From Punica granatum (taxonomy: Eukaryota > Streptophyta > Magnoliopsida > Myrtales > Lythraceae): a stretch of 64,000 bases of DNA. This document shows, one piece after another, positions 60,977-64,000 of this stretch. The notes beneath the pieces are model-generated. The model did no database searches, had not been told where the DNA came from, and saw nothing but the letters and a program-made list of their open reading frames with translations. The number at the start of each line of letters is the position of its first letter. The stretch's first letter is position 1. The position numbers and the translations under genes are program-made. Where the stretch lies: the NCBI RefSeq assembly GCF_007655135.1, contig NC_045129.1:18388274-18452273 (forward strand), read 5' to 3'.

Positions 60977-63900
60977 TGTACGGACCCGAATGTAGACTCT
61001 CGTCGGGGCCCGCATTGCGCGCTTTTGGATTGCGCGGCTTGGTCGGAACGTCCACCTTCCCGTGGGGACGCGCGTCGGACACGCGTGAGAGAAGGAGTCG
61101 CCACTTATCATTTTACGACCCGACAGTCGAGGGCGGATAAGTTACCCGGGTCTAGGGGTATGGAACACCTAGTTTGTTGTTAAGGCATTGGTCTGTGCGG
61201 AACCGGAAAGTCCGTGTTCGGGGGTTCATGTTACGTGCGGGCCTATATCCCGCACGCCCTTTCGGTACTCTGGTTTGCTAGGCTTGCATGTTTTATTATT
61301 TACCGCGTGAATTAAGCTGCACTCGGCTCGCACGTTTTGACACCGGAGATTCGATGAACCAAACGATGTCGGTTGAGAAGCCGGGAGAGAAGTAAATCTA
61401 TATGTCAGGGAATTGGTTCACAATCTTGCGTTACAGTTCATCGAACCATGGAGGTTGAATCCCTGCGTGAACCAGAACCGCGAGATCTTGGATTTACTTG
61501 TGTCTGGGCAAGCATTAGACCGATTCGATTAATTCGACTCTCGGACCGTTCGCTCACCGACTGGAATTCTTACAGAACAAATGCAACAAATAGAATCCTT
61601 ACAATGCTCTCAAAACAATAAATACAAATTACAAAAGGGTCGAATTCCAGTCGTTTTGCGTTCGGTTATTATTCTACTCTAACTCACCGTGAGTTTAGGG
61701 AAAAGACCGAAGAATTGAAATTCAATGGACGCTCTCGCTGAATAGGGCGTTGGACCCTGTGAGTGTTGATTAGGGTGTTGGACCCTGTGCTCGATGATTA
61801 GGGCGTTGAACCCTAATATTATTCGGCCTAGGGATCAGGCTCGACCCGCATGGCAAACAGGTGCGGAAAAATAACACGCAACATGTTAATAACAGACAAA
61901 GTGTTTGTTGTTGTCGTGTTTACGTGAATTGATAGATTATTAACCCAGGGTGTTTTTGCAAGCAAATGCCATATGCTAAATAATCAAACATGTGCCAACG
62001 TTTTAGCATTCGGCTTTGTTTTGAGAACTTGACAAAGAGAGTCAAATCTCAGGTGTGTGGATTGCTTTTACAATTGTTCTGTATTGTGACACTGAATCAC
62101 CACTGAATTAACCAAACTCGTGTTTTGACTCTAGATTTGGAATCTAGAATTCCTACTAACCATTATCTAGTGTTTGGTTAGGTCGAGTGAAAGGTTAATC
62201 GGCATTTCACATGTTTTCTGACAGAGATAACCGTTCTAGTTACCCGAGTCTATGTTAGGATAACAGAAACTCATCAGTTAGATAAGAAAAAGGCCATACA
62301 GATGAACCTGCACCTGAACAGGTAGCCCATTCTTATCCCGTACTGTAGTGTTTCTGTCATGCTAACCCTAAGGGTGTCGCTGAATTGTGAAAAGACGATT
62401 TTGCCCTTTATTTGAAAATTGTTTCAGAAAAGGGGAAAACATCGCAGTGCGGGCCACCTCGGCCTGTAGCCGGTGTCAACCAAATCCCTGGATCATCCAG
62501 GGTTATGCAAGAACCCCGGAAAAGCCAAGGAACCGATCAATCCGCCCGGAAGTGATCTAGAAAGATCTTCTGTATCGTGACCTAAGCTACCTGGAATCAG
62601 GTAAAAACTCAAGTTGAGACACAGAAGCCCTTTTTAGACGTCCATGCTACATCGGACCGCGCGTTTCAGGTTTTGAAATTGATAAGTTTGAAAAGGGCAC
62701 CAACGTCCTTTGACGACTCGTCGACGCGAGTTATCAGTTAATGTCCAATTCGGGTAAACTTTATCAGTGTGAAGTGGGTTTAATCATGTGAGCGTCCCGA
62801 TTAACCCGTTTGTGGAATTAATGCTTAAGGGTTATAGCCGAATGCATTAATTAGGAAAACGATTCGTGATTCGACGACCAAAGTGAATCCATAACGATCA
62901 AGGATAATTCAATTGAATAACCGACAATATCCTTATAACCGAATGGATCTAAATGAATCCTCGATACATGAATCCATGTACGTTAATTTTAAAAGAGTCT
63001 TTACACGATACTTTAACATAGGAATCGTAAAGACATTGAAGTAAAAATTCACACCATCCGATAAACGAATTAAACTTGAGATAAGGAACTCATTCTTGAC
63101 CCAAGGAAGGCCAAGAAGCCCTCGGCTTCATCTTATGAAAGGTGGCCGAAGGTTCTCATGGCTCTATCCGAGTCATAAATGATTTCCTAATCGTGGTTTA
63201 ATCATTTTTTCGCATGCTCAAACATCAACCGTGATAAATAACACTCCTTTTTAACAAAAGCCGGCGTTATCACGATTTGTTTAGCTCATTTAAACATACA
63301 AACATTCACAAACGTGTTAATTAAGGAAAGGATAAAATAACACCGGCTTCATGCAAGCAATAATGATAAAACAAACTCGGAAACTAACTTGAATAGGCTA
63401 AGGAGATCGATCTTAACCCGTAAAGAGCAATTTAAGTCTCGACCCTCTCATTTAGAGAGTTGGCCGAGAATTAATTTGCCATAGTCGGGTCGGGATAGTC
63501 TTCTTTACGATGATCCAAGCCCTTTTCCGACATGGTAGCAAGTCATAAGATAGTGCACATGCATAATATGACATAAAATTGCATGAAAATTAAATCTTGC
63601 AAGTGAAACATGCATGAAACACCATAATACTCCATAGCCATGCAAAAATATAAAAAGCCCTAACTCCTCTAAGTCGAAAATGTTTTACCTAGCCTCGGAA
63701 TACGAGGAAAGAGTCGGGGAAGTGTTTGAGAGTCGGGTGACTCGGTAGAACCCTTAAAAGGATATTCGGGTGCAAGGGTGGACGTACACGGGCGCGGACG
63801 CGCTGGTGACGAGCGCTGATGGCGCTGGTGACGGGCCCGGGTGGCGCTGGTGACGGGCACGGGCGTGCTGGTAACGGGCGCGGACGCACTGGTGACGGGC

Positions 63901-64000
63901 ACGGGCGTGCTGGTGACGGGCACGGGCGTGCTGGTGACGGGCACGGGCGTGCTGGTGACGGGCACGGGCGGCGCTGGGTGACGGGCGCTGGTGGCGCTGG
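60977..64000 (-). mobile_element. 5' LTR of element B (continues beyond the window)
   Basis: Minus-strand LTR that ends CCGTACA (60977) next to the PBS. It aligns with C (42176-44881) and with the inverse of A's LTR from about 47050 to 50048. It contains a short internal repetition of TTGGACCCTGTG/GTTGAACCC words near 61740-61815. The window ends inside a GC-rich minisatellite before the U3 promoter. Confidence 0.85.
63799..64000. repeat. 21-bp GC-rich minisatellite in LTR B
   Basis: Tandem units of CTGGTGACGGGCACGGGCGTG with variants, at least eight copies up to the window edge, the best conserved at about 63889-63970. The corresponding part of element A's LTR (about 46930-47050) has no such array. 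Confidence 0.85.

Noticed and set aside
63669..63965. Minus-strand frame with PVTSTPV repeats, secreted-repeat-protein look
   Set aside because: It is produced by a 21-bp minisatellite inside an LTR.

Overview
This window looks like nuclear DNA of a flowering plant, most likely a eudicot. The evidence is intron-rich genes with plant-type products, AT-rich intergenic DNA full of MITE-like inverted repeats, and plant LTR retrotransposons (Copia, Ty3/gypsy and Tat/Ogre-type). The upstream ORF1 protein of the large retrotransposon resembles the DUF7745-type proteins that I remember as abundant in plants such as pomegranate; that species hint is from memory only. I see no rRNA, tRNA, CRISPR or bacterial-type operons.

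Layout. 1-17.3 kb is gene-free: two large inverted-repeat elements (1-1280 and 1508-2775), MITEs, a decayed Copia gag with primer-binding site (4.27-4.86 kb), a gypsy-type LTR (6.0-7.4 kb) and many AT microsatellites. 17.5-24.7 kb (minus strand) holds a complete 23-exon RHD3 (atlastin/Sey1-type ER-fusion GTPase) gene that I could join in frame exon by exon into 808 residues. Three of its 22 introns start with GC rather than GT. 25.0-31.2 kb is MITEs and LTR remnants. 31.46-34.62 kb (plus strand) holds a complete 7-exon TM9SF/EMP70 gene of 639 residues.

From 36.9 kb to the end the window is a nest of LTR retrotransposons. A decayed Ty3/gypsy element D (minus, 36.9-42.2 kb) is broken in its gag by the end of a Tat/Ogre-like LTR (C, minus, 42.2-44.9 kb). 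C is broken by a second, plus-strand Tat/Ogre-like element A (44.9-59.6 kb; 5.2-kb 5' LTR, tRNA-type PBS, ORF1, gag, protease, G-patch, a pol intron, RT and RNase H, but no integrase before the 3' LTR). The 3' LTR of A is broken by a gutted minus-strand relative, B (59.6 kb to the window edge).

The two host genes are both endomembrane genes (ER shaping; Golgi/endosome membrane protein) but sit about 7 kb apart with retroelement debris between them. Nothing suggests co-regulation. The most interesting signals outside the genes are a phased array of 10-bp palindromes in the U3 of element A kept with identical spacing in both LTRs, an in-frame spliceable intron between its protease and RT, and the deletion of its integrase up to the LTR edge.
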